Part shown: positions 18,056-26,334 of the stretch, piece by piece
Layout of the letters: the number at the start of each line of letters is the position of its first letter
How positions within the stretch are numbered: position 1 is the first letter of the stretch
Origin: Phocaeicola faecium
GTDB lineage: Bacteria; Bacteroidota; Bacteroidia; Bacteroidales; Bacteroidaceae
NCBI RefSeq assembly: GCF_014837055.1
Contig: NZ_JACSPQ010000001.1
Coordinates: 237,035-301,034 of the forward strand
Direction: 5' to 3'
DNA: 64,000 nt
Program-made: the position numbers and the translations under genes
Notes under the pieces: model-generated
What the model saw: the letters and a program-made list of their open reading frames with translations, nothing else
What the model was told of the DNA's origin: nothing
Databases searched by the model: none

Positions 18056-18086
18056 CAAAGATACTATTTTTAGTTGTAAGTACAAA
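18056..18086 (-). promoter_or_regulatory. Promoter of the porin gene
   Basis: On the minus strand TTTG (18083-18086) is followed by 19 nt and TATCTTTG (18056-18063). The -7 element ends 7 nt before the ATG at 18048, which predicts a leader of only about 3-4 nt. Confidence 0.75.
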
Positions 18087-18134
18087 AATGCTCCGTTACA
18101 GAACGTGAAAATTCATATAATGTAACGGAGCATT
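18080..18134 (-). terminator. Terminator of the 2-oxoacid oxidoreductase operon
   Basis: A perfect 14-bp stem (18087-18100 with 18121-18134). On the minus strand it is followed by TTTTTG. It overlaps the -33 region of the porin promoter. Confidence 0.8.
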
Positions 18135-18142
18135 GATAATGG

Positions 18143-18685
18143 TTAAACGGGTTTGATGATATCCATGCCTATTTTGATGGCTTCTTCATTCATCGGGATA
18201 AGATGATGGTGGCGTTCCGGCAATGTTTTGCGCAATGCTTTGACGACACTTTCTATCGAAACCACGGGACGTATTTTCAGCAATCCTCCCAATACAATCA
18301 TGTTGAAAGTTTTTGCCATCTTGCGTTCGTTGGCTTCATCCATAGCATCGATGCGATAGATGTGGATGTCTTTTCGCGTTGGCGGGTTGATGATTCCATA
18401 TCCATCATAAATAAGTACGCCTCCGGGCTTTACTTTATCCTCGAATTTTGCAAGTGAAGGCTGGTTTAGGATTATAGCCGTATCGTATTTGCTTAAAATG
18501 GGAGAGGATATGCGCTCATCGCTTACGATAACCGTAACGTTGGCTGTTCCACCTCTTTGCTCAGGTCCGTAAGCAGGCATCCATGTTACCTCTTTTCCTT
18601 CCATCAGTCCGGAATATGCTAAAATTTTTCCCATTGAAAGTACACCTTGCCCACCAAAGCCTGCAATGATTATTTCTTGTTTCAT
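18143..18685 (-). CDS. 2-oxoacid:ferredoxin oxidoreductase, gamma subunit
   Basis: A 180-aa subunit of a CoA-acylating 2-oxoacid:ferredoxin oxidoreductase (VOR/KOR type). The N-terminus IIIAGFGGQGVLSMGKILAY and the segment WMPAYGPEQRGGTANVTVI are characteristic of the gamma domain. It is the last gene of the operon and starts 23 nt after the beta subunit. The complex decarboxylates a 2-oxoacid to acyl-CoA and reduces ferredoxin in the cytoplasm. Sequence alone does not separate branched-chain from 2-oxoglutarate specificity. Confidence 0.92.
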   Translation of the reverse strand: MKQEIIIAGFGGQGVLSMGKILAYSGLMEGKEVTWMPAYGPEQRGGTANVTVIVSDERISSPILSKYDTAIILNQPSLAKFEDKVKPGGVLIYDGYGIINPPTRKDIHIYRIDAMDEANERKMAKTFNMIVLGGLLKIRPVVSIESVVKALRKTLPERHHHLIPMNEEAIKIGMDIIKPV

Positions 18686-18708
18686 GTTTTTTGTTTTTTA
18701 CTTTCAAT

Positions 18709-19470
18709 TTAAATATCTTTCAAGTCTCCTAACGGATAGAAAGGGAACATGTGTTCTTCCATCCATTTGTTAGCGGCATCCGGTGTCATTTTCCAGCCCG
18801 AACTACATGTAGAAACAATTTCCACCAAGTTAGAACCTTTTCCCTGCATGGAGTTTTCAAAGGCTTTGCGGATGGCTTTCTTTGCTTTGCGGATAGCGGC
18901 AACCGTATGTACAGATTGGCGCGTTACGTAACATGTACCCTGAAGCGTTGCTGCTATTTCGGTCATTTTAAGCGGATAACCGTGGATTTCAGGGATACGT
19001 CCGTACGGACACGTTGCGGTTTTCATGCCCAATAGCGTGGTGGGAGCCATTTGTCCGCCCGTCATGCCGTAGATGGCGTTGTTAATGAAAATGATGGTGA
19101 TGTTTTCGCCACGGTTTAATGCGTGGATGGTTTCTGCCGTACCGATACATGCCAAATCGCCGTCGCCCTGATAAGTGAACACCAATCGGTCGGGCCACAA
19201 ACGTTTGATGGCTGATGCCAGTGCCGGAGCACGTCCGTGGGCAGCTTCTTGGCAGTCTATGTCAAGATAATTATACATAAATACGGCGCAACCTACGGGA
19301 CTGATGCCTATGGCTTTTTCGCTCATGTTCATTTCGTCGATGACTTCGGCTATCAGTTTATGCACCACTCCGTGGCTGCATCCCGGACAGTAGTGCATGG
19401 GATTATCGTTAAGCAGGCGAGGTTTCTGGTAAACCAGATTCTCAGGCTTCATTATATCTTCTTTTGTCAT
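18709..19470 (-). CDS. 2-oxoacid:ferredoxin oxidoreductase, beta (TPP-binding) subunit
   Basis: A 253-aa thiamine pyrophosphate-binding subunit. The cofactor motif is GDGDLACIGTAETIHALNR, followed by the conserved NNAIYGMTGGQMAPTT. The entry motif HYCPGCSHGVVHKL is typical of the VOR/KOR beta chain. It follows the 57-aa membrane-protein gene by 12 nt and is co-transcribed with the alpha, gamma and ferredoxin subunits. Confidence 0.93.
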   Translation of the reverse strand: MTKEDIMKPENLVYQKPRLLNDNPMHYCPGCSHGVVHKLIAEVIDEMNMSEKAIGISPVGCAVFMYNYLDIDCQEAAHGRAPALASAIKRLWPDRLVFTYQGDGDLACIGTAETIHALNRGENITIIFINNAIYGMTGGQMAPTTLLGMKTATCPYGRIPEIHGYPLKMTEIAATLQGTCYVTRQSVHTVAAIRKAKKAIRKAFENSMQGKGSNLVEIVSTCSSGWKMTPDAANKWMEEHMFPFYPLGDLKDI

Positions 19471-19482
19471 AAGTCTTTTTTA

Positions 19483-19656
19483 TTAGCGTAAAAGGAAACG
19501 TAAGACATATTCTACCATCTTGAGGAAGAGTGCCACGCAGCAGACGTAGAAAAACACCACACGGTCTACACCCGGTGAGAAATAGAGAATGACTGCCGCT
19601 AATGCCCCAATCATGAAAAGAATATTAAGTATGGTTCTTATCCGGTTGATATTCAT
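19483..19656 (-). CDS. 57-aa membrane protein inside the VOR operon
   Basis: The protein begins MNINRIRTILNILFMIG and ends EYVLRFLLR. It has two hydrophobic segments (about residues 8-25 and 33-48), short basic ends and two adjacent Cys residues (39-40). It sits between the alpha and beta subunit genes with gaps of 6 and 12 nt and no overlap, which is strong evidence for a real gene. It could tether the oxidoreductase to the membrane or may only share the transcript. I know no named family for it. Confidence 0.75.
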   Translation of the reverse strand: MNINRIRTILNILFMIGALAAVILYFSPGVDRVVFFYVCCVALFLKMVEYVLRFLLR

Positions 19657-19662
19657 AATTCT

Positions 19663-20748
19663 TTATTTGTTTATAAGTTTTTCTTTGATGGCTTCAATCA
19701 CCTCGTCCGGATCGGGGACAATGCCACCCAACCGTCCGAAATGTTCAACCGGAATACTGCATTCTACGGCGAGACGGACATCCTCTATCATTTGTCCGCT
19801 GTTAAGTTCTACGGTCAATATTCCTTTGATGCGGGAAGCGCGCTCGCGCAACGCTTTAGTGGGGAACGGCCATAGCGTAATGGGGCGGAACAAACCTACC
19901 TTGATGCCTTCTTCGCGGGCATGTTCCATTGCTTTCTGGGCGATACGGGCGCATGAGCCGAAAGCTACGATGAGGTATTCGGCATCTTCACACTGTAACT
20001 CTTCGTAACGCACTTCGTTGGCTTCGATTTCTGCATATTTTTGTTGCAGATGTATGTTGCGCTGCTCCATAATCGCAGGGTCAAGTTCCAGTGAGGTAAT
20101 GATGTTGGGCTTGCGTCCGTTTTTGCGTCCCGTCGTAGCCCACGGACATTGTGCAATGACCTCTTCGTCAGTGCGGCGCGGACGGGGAGCGGGCAATACC
20201 ACTTTTTCCATCATTTGTCCGATAACGCCATCGGCAAGAATGATTGCCGGGTTGCGGTATTTGAAAGCCAGTTGGAAACCTAAGTCAACGAAATCTGCCA
20301 TTTCCTGTACCGATGCAGGAGCGAGGGCTATCAGGTGATAATCGCCGTGTCCGCCGCCTTTGGTTGTTTGGAAATAATCGGCTTGGCTGGGTTGGATGGT
20401 TCCCAATCCGGGACCTCCGCGCATTACGTTCACGATGAGACAAGGCAATTCTGCTCCCGCGATATATGAGATTCCTTCTTGTTTCAGGCTGACTCCGGGG
20501 CTGGAAGAGGAGGTCATAACCATTTTTCCGCTTCCGGCGCCTCCGTATACCATATTGATTGCCGCCACTTCGCTTTCAGCCTGAAGAACTACCATACCGG
20601 TTGTTTCCCACGGCTTTTGTTCGGCAAGTGTTTCCAATACTTCAGATTGGGGCGTAATAGGATAACCGAAGTATCCGTCTACGCCGATACGGATGGCGGC
20701 GTGGGCGATGGCTTCGTTTCCTTTCATAAGAACTACTTCTTCTGCCAT
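19663..20748 (-). CDS. vorB: 2-oxoacid:ferredoxin oxidoreductase, alpha subunit (VorB-like)
   Basis: A 361-aa subunit with the pyrimidine-binding and C-terminal domains of VOR/KOR alpha chains. Recognisable motifs are AIRIGVDGYFGYPITPQSEV near the N-terminus, MVMTSSSSPGVSLKQEGISY, and NVMRGGPGLGTIQPSQADYF. Homologues in Bacteroides are annotated as 3-methyl-2-oxobutanoate dehydrogenase subunit VorB. Specificity for branched-chain 2-oxoacids is by family and not shown here. It is third in the operon after the TPR and ferredoxin genes. Confidence 0.92.
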   Translation of the reverse strand: MAEEVVLMKGNEAIAHAAIRIGVDGYFGYPITPQSEVLETLAEQKPWETTGMVVLQAESEVAAINMVYGGAGSGKMVMTSSSSPGVSLKQEGISYIAGAELPCLIVNVMRGGPGLGTIQPSQADYFQTTKGGGHGDYHLIALAPASVQEMADFVDLGFQLAFKYRNPAIILADGVIGQMMEKVVLPAPRPRRTDEEVIAQCPWATTGRKNGRKPNIITSLELDPAIMEQRNIHLQQKYAEIEANEVRYEELQCEDAEYLIVAFGSCARIAQKAMEHAREEGIKVGLFRPITLWPFPTKALRERASRIKGILTVELNSGQMIEDVRLAVECSIPVEHFGRLGGIVPDPDEVIEAIKEKLINK

Positions 20749-20777
20749 ATCGAATTTTAATTTTGTTTTATACTTTA

Positions 20778-21008
20778 TTATTCCTCACATTTTGCCCTGT
20801 ATACTGTCAGGCATCCGTCGGGACACACAATAGCACACGAGGAGCATCCGTTACAAGTGTCTTCTTTCACTTGCTGTACATAATTATATCCTTTTTGGTT
20901 TACTTTAGGGGTGAGCGAAAGCACGTGAAGAGGGCAGGCTACTACGCATAAATTGCAGCCCTTACACCGCTCGGTGTTCACCACTACCACACCTTTCATT
21001 TTAGCCAT
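20778..21008 (-). CDS. 2-oxoacid:ferredoxin oxidoreductase, 2x[4Fe-4S] delta subunit
   Basis: A 76-aa ferredoxin-like protein with two complete cluster motifs, CKGCNLCVVACP and CNGCSSCAIVCP. It is the electron-carrying small subunit expected in this operon, 29 nt upstream of the alpha subunit gene. Length and motif spacing are normal for the family. Confidence 0.92.
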   Translation of the reverse strand: MAKMKGVVVVNTERCKGCNLCVVACPLHVLSLTPKVNQKGYNYVQQVKEDTCNGCSSCAIVCPDGCLTVYRAKCEE

Positions 21009-21029
21009 ATCGTTACGTTTTTCTTTTAG

Positions 21030-21308
21030 TTATTGATTATACATGTCTTTATTGTAAAATTCCAATATGTCCATAATCATTTTTCGGGCTTCTGCTGCCG
21101 GACTTTCGGCATCAAGGTTTACTGCTTCCTGATAATTGTTCAATGCGCCTTGCCAGTCGCCTTGTTTGCGACATACGTTTCCCATTAAATAATAGGTATC
21201 CGCTTTGTTTACCCCGGGCAAATCTGTTAGCTGGTTGAGCTGCTCAAGGGCTATATGTATGTGTCCGTCTCTGATGAGCCGGTCGATGCTTTTTAGTCTA
21301 TTATCCAT
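21030..21308 (-). CDS. TPR-repeat protein, first gene of the VOR operon
   Basis: A 92-aa helical protein with a tetratricopeptide repeat (ADTYYLMGNVCRKQGDWQGA followed by LNNYQEAVNLD). I start at the ATG at 21308 (MDNRLKSIDRLI), because the longer frame to 21338 runs into the promoter. It lies 21 nt before the ferredoxin subunit gene, so it belongs to the same transcript. A scaffold or assembly role is possible. No signal peptide is seen. Confidence 0.78.
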   Translation of the reverse strand: MDNRLKSIDRLIRDGHIHIALEQLNQLTDLPGVNKADTYYLMGNVCRKQGDWQGALNNYQEAVNLDAESPAAEARKMIMDILEFYNKDMYNQ

Positions 21309-21335
21309 AAGGCAATAGTTAAGTTTGTATACGGG

Positions 21336-21343
21336 CAAAGATA
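21336..21343 (-). promoter_or_regulatory. -7 element for the VOR operon
   Basis: Reads TATCTTTG on the minus strand, 27 nt before the TPR gene ATG. A TTTG occurs upstream but only 16 nt away, shorter than usual. Confidence 0.55.
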
Positions 21344-21582
21344 GTCTTTAATTTCATACCAAAGTTGTTTTTAGGCGACAAAAAACAAAGATTTTGCTGA
21401 AATATTTTTGAAAGATAAAAATAAACCGCTGATAATTAGTCTGTTTTTATAAGCCCCAAAAAGTATTGATTGAAAAAGTTGTCTTTTTAATTAATTACTT
21501 CTTCCGTTATGAAAAGTACGTTTTTAAGTGATAAATCTGTCAAAATCTGCATCGCAAAACTTTCGGATGTGATATTTTATGC

Positions 21583-21590
21583 TAACTTTG
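21583..21590 (+). promoter_or_regulatory. -7 element for the Nfn-like gene
   Basis: TAACTTTG with a possible TTTC 18 nt upstream. If used, it puts box array B (21659-21747) inside a ~225-nt transcribed leader. Confidence 0.5.
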
Positions 21591-21658
21591 CGCGAGGCTA
21601 TCGAATAACATGAAAATGAGGCTGTTTTAAACTTTCTCCGGTTTTGCCGGAAGACCGG

Positions 21659-21747
21659 AAAAACGCTACCCATAGAACCGGGGTGTCTTTCGGGTAGAAC
21701 CGGGCAACGCATCCGCATGGAATGGACAACGCTAACGGTTGCGTTTT
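21659..21747. repeat. 22-bp-period box array, copy B
   Basis: Boxes at 21666, 21688, 21710 and 21732 are CTACCCATAG, TTTCGGGTAG, CATCCGCATG and CTAACGGTTG, each followed by a 12-bp spacer. Flanks are AAAAACG and CGTTTTC. Boxes 3 and 4 have decayed most, but the period is kept exactly. It lies in the divergent region between the VOR operon and the Nfn-like gene, downstream of the likely Nfn promoter. Confidence 0.75.
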
Positions 21748-21824
21748 CGGGGTATGTACTTCCGGCGGAAGAGAAAGTATAATTGGCTAAAAATAACTAA
21801 CTTACAATATTAAACGAACACAGA

Positions 21825-24119
21825 ATGAATAAAATTCTTTCTAAAGAACATTTTTCAGAAAAGGTCTTCAAACTGGTGGTTGAAGCTCCTTTGATTGCAA
21901 AGTCTCGCAAAGCGGGACATTTTGTCATTGTCAGGGTAGGAGAAAAGGGCGAGCGTATGCCTTTAACAATAGCCGAAGCCGACCCCGTAAAAGGAACGAT
22001 TACTTTGGTGGTACAGGAAGTCGGACTTTCGTCTACACGCTTATGCGAGCTGAACGAGGGCGATTACATTACCGATGTGGTGGGACCGCTGGGAAAAGCT
22101 ACGCATATTGAAAACTTCGGTACGGTGGTTTGTGCCGGAGGGGGTGTGGGTGTTGCGCCGATGTTGCCTATTGTGCAGGCACTGAAAGCTGCCGGAAACC
22201 GTGTGATTACCGTGCTTGCCGGACGAACCAAAGAACTGATTATTCTTGAAAAAGAGATGCGCGAAAGCTCCGACGAGGTAATTATCATGACCGACGATGG
22301 TTCTTATGGGCAGAAAGGTCTGGTAACTCAGGGAGTGGAAGAGGTTATCAAGCGCGAAAAGGTAGACAAATGTTTTGCCATCGGTCCTGCCATCATGATG
22401 AAATTCGTGTGTCTGCTTACCAAGAAATACGATATTCCTACCGATGTGTCGCTTAATACGATTATGGTAGACGGTACGGGCATGTGTGGCGCGTGCCGAA
22501 TCACCGTGGGCGGAAAGACACGTTTCGTATGTGTCGACGGACCGGAGTTCGACGGACATCAGGTAGACTTTGATGAGATGTTGAAACGCATGGGAGCGTT
22601 TAAGGACATCGAGCGGGAGGAAATCCACAAGTTGGATGAAAAACCGGAGACTTGCGAGGTTGACAAGCAGGCTGAGGACGGCAGGAATGCTCCGTGGCGC
22701 GAGGCGTTGCGCAAGAGCATGAAACCGAAAGAACGTACTGCCATCCCGCGTGTGAAGATGAATGAGCTTGACCCCGAATACCGTTCGCACAGCCGCAAAG
22801 AGGAAGTAAACTTGGGCTTGAACGAAGAGCAGGCGCTGACGGAAGCAAAGCGTTGTCTGGATTGTGCCAACCCTTCGTGTATGAACGGCTGTCCGGTAGG
22901 TATCAATATTCCGGGATTCATTAAGAACATTGAGCGCGGAGAGTTCCTCGAAGCAGCCCGCGTATTGAAGCAAACCAGTGCACTGCCTGCCGTATGCGGC
23001 CGTGTATGCCCTCAGGAAAAACAGTGCGAATCGCAGTGTATTCACCTGAAGATGGGACACGAAGCCGTTGCCATCGGTTACTTGGAACGTTTTGCTGCCG
23101 ATTACGAACGCGAAAGCGGACAGATTTCCGTGCCCGAAGTGGCTGAGAAGAACGGCATCAAAGTTGCCGTGGTGGGTTCAGGACCTGCCGGATTGTCGTT
23201 TGCAGGCGATATGGCGAAATTGGGTTACAGCGTAACCGTATTCGAAGCCCTGCATGAAATCGGCGGTGTATTGAAATACGGTATACCGGAGTTCCGTCTG
23301 CCCAACAAGATAGTAGATGTGGAAATCGAAAACCTGTCGAAGATGGGGGTTGAGTTCGTTAAAGATTGCATCATCGGAAAAACCGTCAGCGTAGACGATT
23401 TGGAACAAGCCGGCTATAAAGGAATCTTCGTGGCTTCGGGAGCAGGTCTGCCGAATTTCATGAACATTCCGGGCGAGAACTCTATCAACATCATGTCGTC
23501 TAACGAATACCTGACGCGCGTCAACCTGATGGATGCGGCAAGCGAAGATTCGGATACTCCCGTAACCTTCGGTAAACGTGTAGCCGTTATCGGTGGCGGA
23601 AACACGGCGATGGATTCCGTCCGTACGGCACGTCGCTTGGGTGCAGAGAGAGCCATGATTATCTACCGCCGCTCGGAAGCTGAGATGCCCGCCCGTATCG
23701 AGGAAGTAAAACATGCGAAAGAGGAAGGCGTGGAGTTCCTCACTTTGCATAATCCGATAGAATACATAGCCGATGAACAGGGAAAAGTGAAACAAGTCGT
23801 TCTTCAGAAGATGGAATTGGGTGAGCCGGATGCTTCAGGTCGCCGCAGCCCCGTACCCATCCCCGGTGCAGTAGAAACGATAGACATCGACATGGCGATT
23901 GTCAGCGTAGGTGTATCGCCCAACCCGATTGTCCCCAATTCAATTCCCGGATTGGAGTTGGGACGCAAGGGAACGATTGCCGTAAACGACAATATGCAGT
24001 CGTCCATCCCCACGATTTATGCCGGTGGCGACATCGTTCGCGGCGGTGCTACCGTAATCTTGGCAATGGGAGACGGCCGCCGCGCCGCAGCAGCTATGGA
24101 TAAGCAGTTGCGTGGCTGA
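21825..24119 (+). CDS. Fused NfnAB-type NADH-dependent ferredoxin:NADP+ oxidoreductase
   Basis: A 764-aa cytoplasmic flavoprotein. Residues 1-~270 are a ferredoxin-NADP reductase domain like NfnA or PyrK, with a Cys-rich 2Fe-2S-type site (GMCGACRITVGG, FVCVDGPEFDG). Residues ~300-764 resemble GltD/NfnB: 4Fe-4S ligands in CLDCANPSCMNGCPVGINIP and CGRVCPQEKQCESQC, FAD motif VGSGPAGLSFAGD and NADPH motif IGGGNTAMDSVRTARR. NfnAB catalyses electron-bifurcating transhydrogenation between NADH, NADPH and ferredoxin. Databases often label this fusion 'dihydroorotate dehydrogenase B subunit / glutamate synthase small subunit'. Its place opposite the VOR operon supports a ferredoxin-linked role. Confidence 0.88.
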   Translation: MNKILSKEHFSEKVFKLVVEAPLIAKSRKAGHFVIVRVGEKGERMPLTIAEADPVKGTITLVVQEVGLSSTRLCELNEGDYITDVVGPLGKATHIENFGTVVCAGGGVGVAPMLPIVQALKAAGNRVITVLAGRTKELIILEKEMRESSDEVIIMTDDGSYGQKGLVTQGVEEVIKREKVDKCFAIGPAIMMKFVCLLTKKYDIPTDVSLNTIMVDGTGMCGACRITVGGKTRFVCVDGPEFDGHQVDFDEMLKRMGAFKDIEREEIHKLDEKPETCEVDKQAEDGRNAPWREALRKSMKPKERTAIPRVKMNELDPEYRSHSRKEEVNLGLNEEQALTEAKRCLDCANPSCMNGCPVGINIPGFIKNIERGEFLEAARVLKQTSALPAVCGRVCPQEKQCESQCIHLKMGHEAVAIGYLERFAADYERESGQISVPEVAEKNGIKVAVVGSGPAGLSFAGDMAKLGYSVTVFEALHEIGGVLKYGIPEFRLPNKIVDVEIENLSKMGVEFVKDCIIGKTVSVDDLEQAGYKGIFVASGAGLPNFMNIPGENSINIMSSNEYLTRVNLMDAASEDSDTPVTFGKRVAVIGGGNTAMDSVRTARRLGAERAMIIYRRSEAEMPARIEEVKHAKEEGVEFLTLHNPIEYIADEQGKVKQVVLQKMELGEPDASGRRSPVPIPGAVETIDIDMAIVSVGVSPNPIVPNSIPGLELGRKGTIAVNDNMQSSIPTIYAGGDIVRGGATVILAMGDGRRAAAAMDKQLRG

Positions 24120-24150
24120 TTCTGCGTTTCCGGATAAGCGATAATATAAT

Positions 24151-24218
24151 AGGGACTATGTATGTTGGCTGAACATAAAAAGCAAATTCAGCCCAATATA
24201 CATAGTCCCTTTCGTTTT
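24151..24218. terminator. Long hairpin terminator
   Basis: A ~23-bp stem with one bulge (24151-24173 with 24187-24210, loop ~13 nt), followed by TTCGTTTT on the plus strand. It ends the Nfn-like transcript and could also stop readthrough from aguB. Confidence 0.75.
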
Positions 24219-24402
24219 ACTGTTTTGATGCTACATTCTTGTAAAGAAAAATTTTATCGCACAGATCGGGGTGGTTTATCCGTATATATGTATCTGAGTC
24301 TTTCGTAATCTATTGCTTGGCTTGGTCTTTCCATATTTTACGCTGGACTATCAGAAACAAGGTGATACTTACGCTGATTTACGTAGGTCAGCGCCGGATG
24401 CT

Positions 24403-25290
24403 TCAGTCGATAAACCGTTTGGTCAGCTCGCCGAACTCATCAATACGGCGGTCGCGGAGGAAAGGCCACCAGCGGCGCACGTTCTCACTGCGATTCATGT
24501 CGATTTCCACTACCAAGTTTTCTTCTTTCAGGTTACTTGCCTGTGCGATGATTTCGCCCTGCGGACCTGCTACGAAACTGTTTCCCCAAAACTGGATGCC
24601 GTTGGTTTGACCGGATGGATCAGGCTCATGGCCTACACGGTTTACGGCGATTACCGGCAGTCCGTTAGCTACGGCGTGACCGCGCTGTACAGTAACCCAT
24701 GCACCTAATTGCCGCATTTTCTCCTCCTGCGTGTCGGTGCTTTCCCATCCGATGGCGGTGGGGTAAATCAGCAATTCAGCTCCCTTGAGTGCCATCAGGC
24801 GCGCACCTTCCGGATACCATTGGTCCCAGCAAACTTGCACGCCGAGTTTGCCTATTGAGGTTTCTATCGGATTAAAACCAATGTCTCCCGGTGTGAAGTA
24901 GAACTTTTCGTAATAGGCAGGGTCATCGGGGATGTGCATTTTGCGATACTTTCCGGCAATGCTTCCGTCGGCATCGAATACCACGGCGGTGTTGTGGTAA
25001 AGCCCTGCCGCACGGCGTTCGAAGAGCGATGTAACCAATACCACACGGTAGGCGGCAGCCAGTTCGCTGTAAAATCCGGTAGATGGACCGGGAATCGGTT
25101 CGGCAAGGTCGAACATGGCAGTGTCTTCCGTCTGACAGAAGTAAGGGGTATTATGAAGCTCTTGTAAGACTACTAATTCAGCTCCTGCTTGCGCCACGGT
25201 AGCGATGTTACGGTGGAGTTTTTCAAGATTCAGTTTGATATCGTTCGTACACGATTGCTGAACGATACCTACGCGGATAGTTCTTTTCAT
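24403..25290 (-). CDS. aguB: N-carbamoylputrescine amidase
   Basis: A 295-aa nitrilase-family hydrolase that converts N-carbamoylputrescine to putrescine, CO2 and ammonia. The catalytic triad is visible: Glu in VLQELHNTPYF, Lys in YRKMHIPDDPAYYEKFYF, and Cys in LGVQVCWDQWYPEGARL. These surrounding sequences match the AguB subfamily closely. It starts 9 nt after aguA, giving a two-step agmatine-to-putrescine route. Confidence 0.94.
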   Translation of the reverse strand: MKRTIRVGIVQQSCTNDIKLNLEKLHRNIATVAQAGAELVVLQELHNTPYFCQTEDTAMFDLAEPIPGPSTGFYSELAAAYRVVLVTSLFERRAAGLYHNTAVVFDADGSIAGKYRKMHIPDDPAYYEKFYFTPGDIGFNPIETSIGKLGVQVCWDQWYPEGARLMALKGAELLIYPTAIGWESTDTQEEKMRQLGAWVTVQRGHAVANGLPVIAVNRVGHEPDPSGQTNGIQFWGNSFVAGPQGEIIAQASNLKEENLVVEIDMNRSENVRRWWPFLRDRRIDEFGELTKRFID

Positions 25291-25299
25291 GAGTGTTTG

Positions 25300-26328
25300 T
25301 TATTTGGTTTTGATAGAGTCGGGATATTGCATGGTAACACAGTGAAGCGAACCGTGTTGCTTGATGAGAGCGCAACAGTCTACGCCTACGATTTCACGTC
25401 CGGGGAATGCCTCCGCCAACACTTGGGCAGCACGTGCATCGTTTTCCGGTTGGGCATACGTAGGATAGAGTACGGCTTTGTTCATTATCAAGAAATTGGC
25501 ATACGTAGCAGGCAGGCGTTCGCCATCCTCGTCGTATACGGCATCTGCCATCGGAAGCGGGAGCAAACGGTAGGGGTCTCCGTCGGGTGTGCGGAAGGTT
25601 TTCAACTGTTCTTCCATCGTGCGGAGCGCGCCGTAATGCTCATCGTTCTTGTCCGTACATTGTACGTAAGTGATGGTGTTGTCCGGACAAAGCCGAGCCA
25701 GCGTGTCTACATGGCTGTCGGTATCGTCTCCGGCGAGGTATCCATAATCCAACCACAACACTTGGCGCAGGTTAAACCGTTCCATCAGGTACAGTTCGAT
25801 GTCTTTGCGTGTCATCGTATCGTTTCGGTTCGGAGCCAGCAGACAGGTAGATGTGGTAAGCAGGGTGCCGTTTCCGTCGCTTTCGATAGAACCTCCCTCC
25901 AAAACAAAATTCCGGCAGTTGATGTAATCGCCGTTCAGCAGTCCGCTTTTAAAGACATGGCTGTTAATCAGATTATCTTTACATGCAGCAAACTTCATTC
26001 CCCAGCCGTTGAAACAAAAGTCGAGCAGCAAAGGGTCGGCATGTTGTTCCAACAAAGTAATGAACGCATGGTCGCGTGCCCACGTATCGTTAGTAGGACA
26101 TGCAACAAAATGAATGTTTGTACGGAACGGAGCATCCTTCAGTTTGTCGGGAAACTCCGGTGCAACCAACAGCAGTGGCTGGCGCGTGGCGATTTCTCGT
26201 GCAAGATTGAAAAAACATTCTTCCACTTCATCAAGCATATATGCCCAGTCGGTTTCAGCATGAGGCCACGTTAATTGGATATAACTTTGCCGATGCCATT
26301 CGGCAGGTAAATAATACGTTTTTTCCAT
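25300..26328 (-). CDS. aguA: Agmatine deiminase
   Basis: A 342-aa guanidino-group hydrolase that converts agmatine to N-carbamoylputrescine. Motifs include ARDHAFI, the segment FNGWGMKF, FVLEGGSIESDGNGTLLTT, and the catalytic Cys near residue 333 in QHGSLHCVTMQYP. It begins 6 nt after the tamB stop and is followed by aguB after 9 nt, so the polyamine genes appear to be read from the tamB transcript. Confidence 0.94.
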   Translation of the reverse strand: MEKTYYLPAEWHRQSYIQLTWPHAETDWAYMLDEVEECFFNLAREIATRQPLLLVAPEFPDKLKDAPFRTNIHFVACPTNDTWARDHAFITLLEQHADPLLLDFCFNGWGMKFAACKDNLINSHVFKSGLLNGDYINCRNFVLEGGSIESDGNGTLLTTSTCLLAPNRNDTMTRKDIELYLMERFNLRQVLWLDYGYLAGDDTDSHVDTLARLCPDNTITYVQCTDKNDEHYGALRTMEEQLKTFRTPDGDPYRLLPLPMADAVYDEDGERLPATYANFLIMNKAVLYPTYAQPENDARAAQVLAEAFPGREIVGVDCCALIKQHGSLHCVTMQYPDSIKTK

Positions 26329-26334
26329 ATTCTG

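Noticed and set aside
22041..23060. 339-codon minus-strand open frame
   Set aside because: It is antisense to the Nfn-like gene, which has complete cofactor motifs; the frame is a by-product of codon usage.
24254..24334. 26-codon minus-strand frame downstream of aguB
   Set aside because: Charged composition and ATG start, but no promoter, spacing or recognisable feature distinguishes it from chance.
25189..26274. 361-codon plus-strand open frame
   Set aside because: It lies antisense over aguB and aguA, whose catalytic motifs are clear. Its translation has no domain character.
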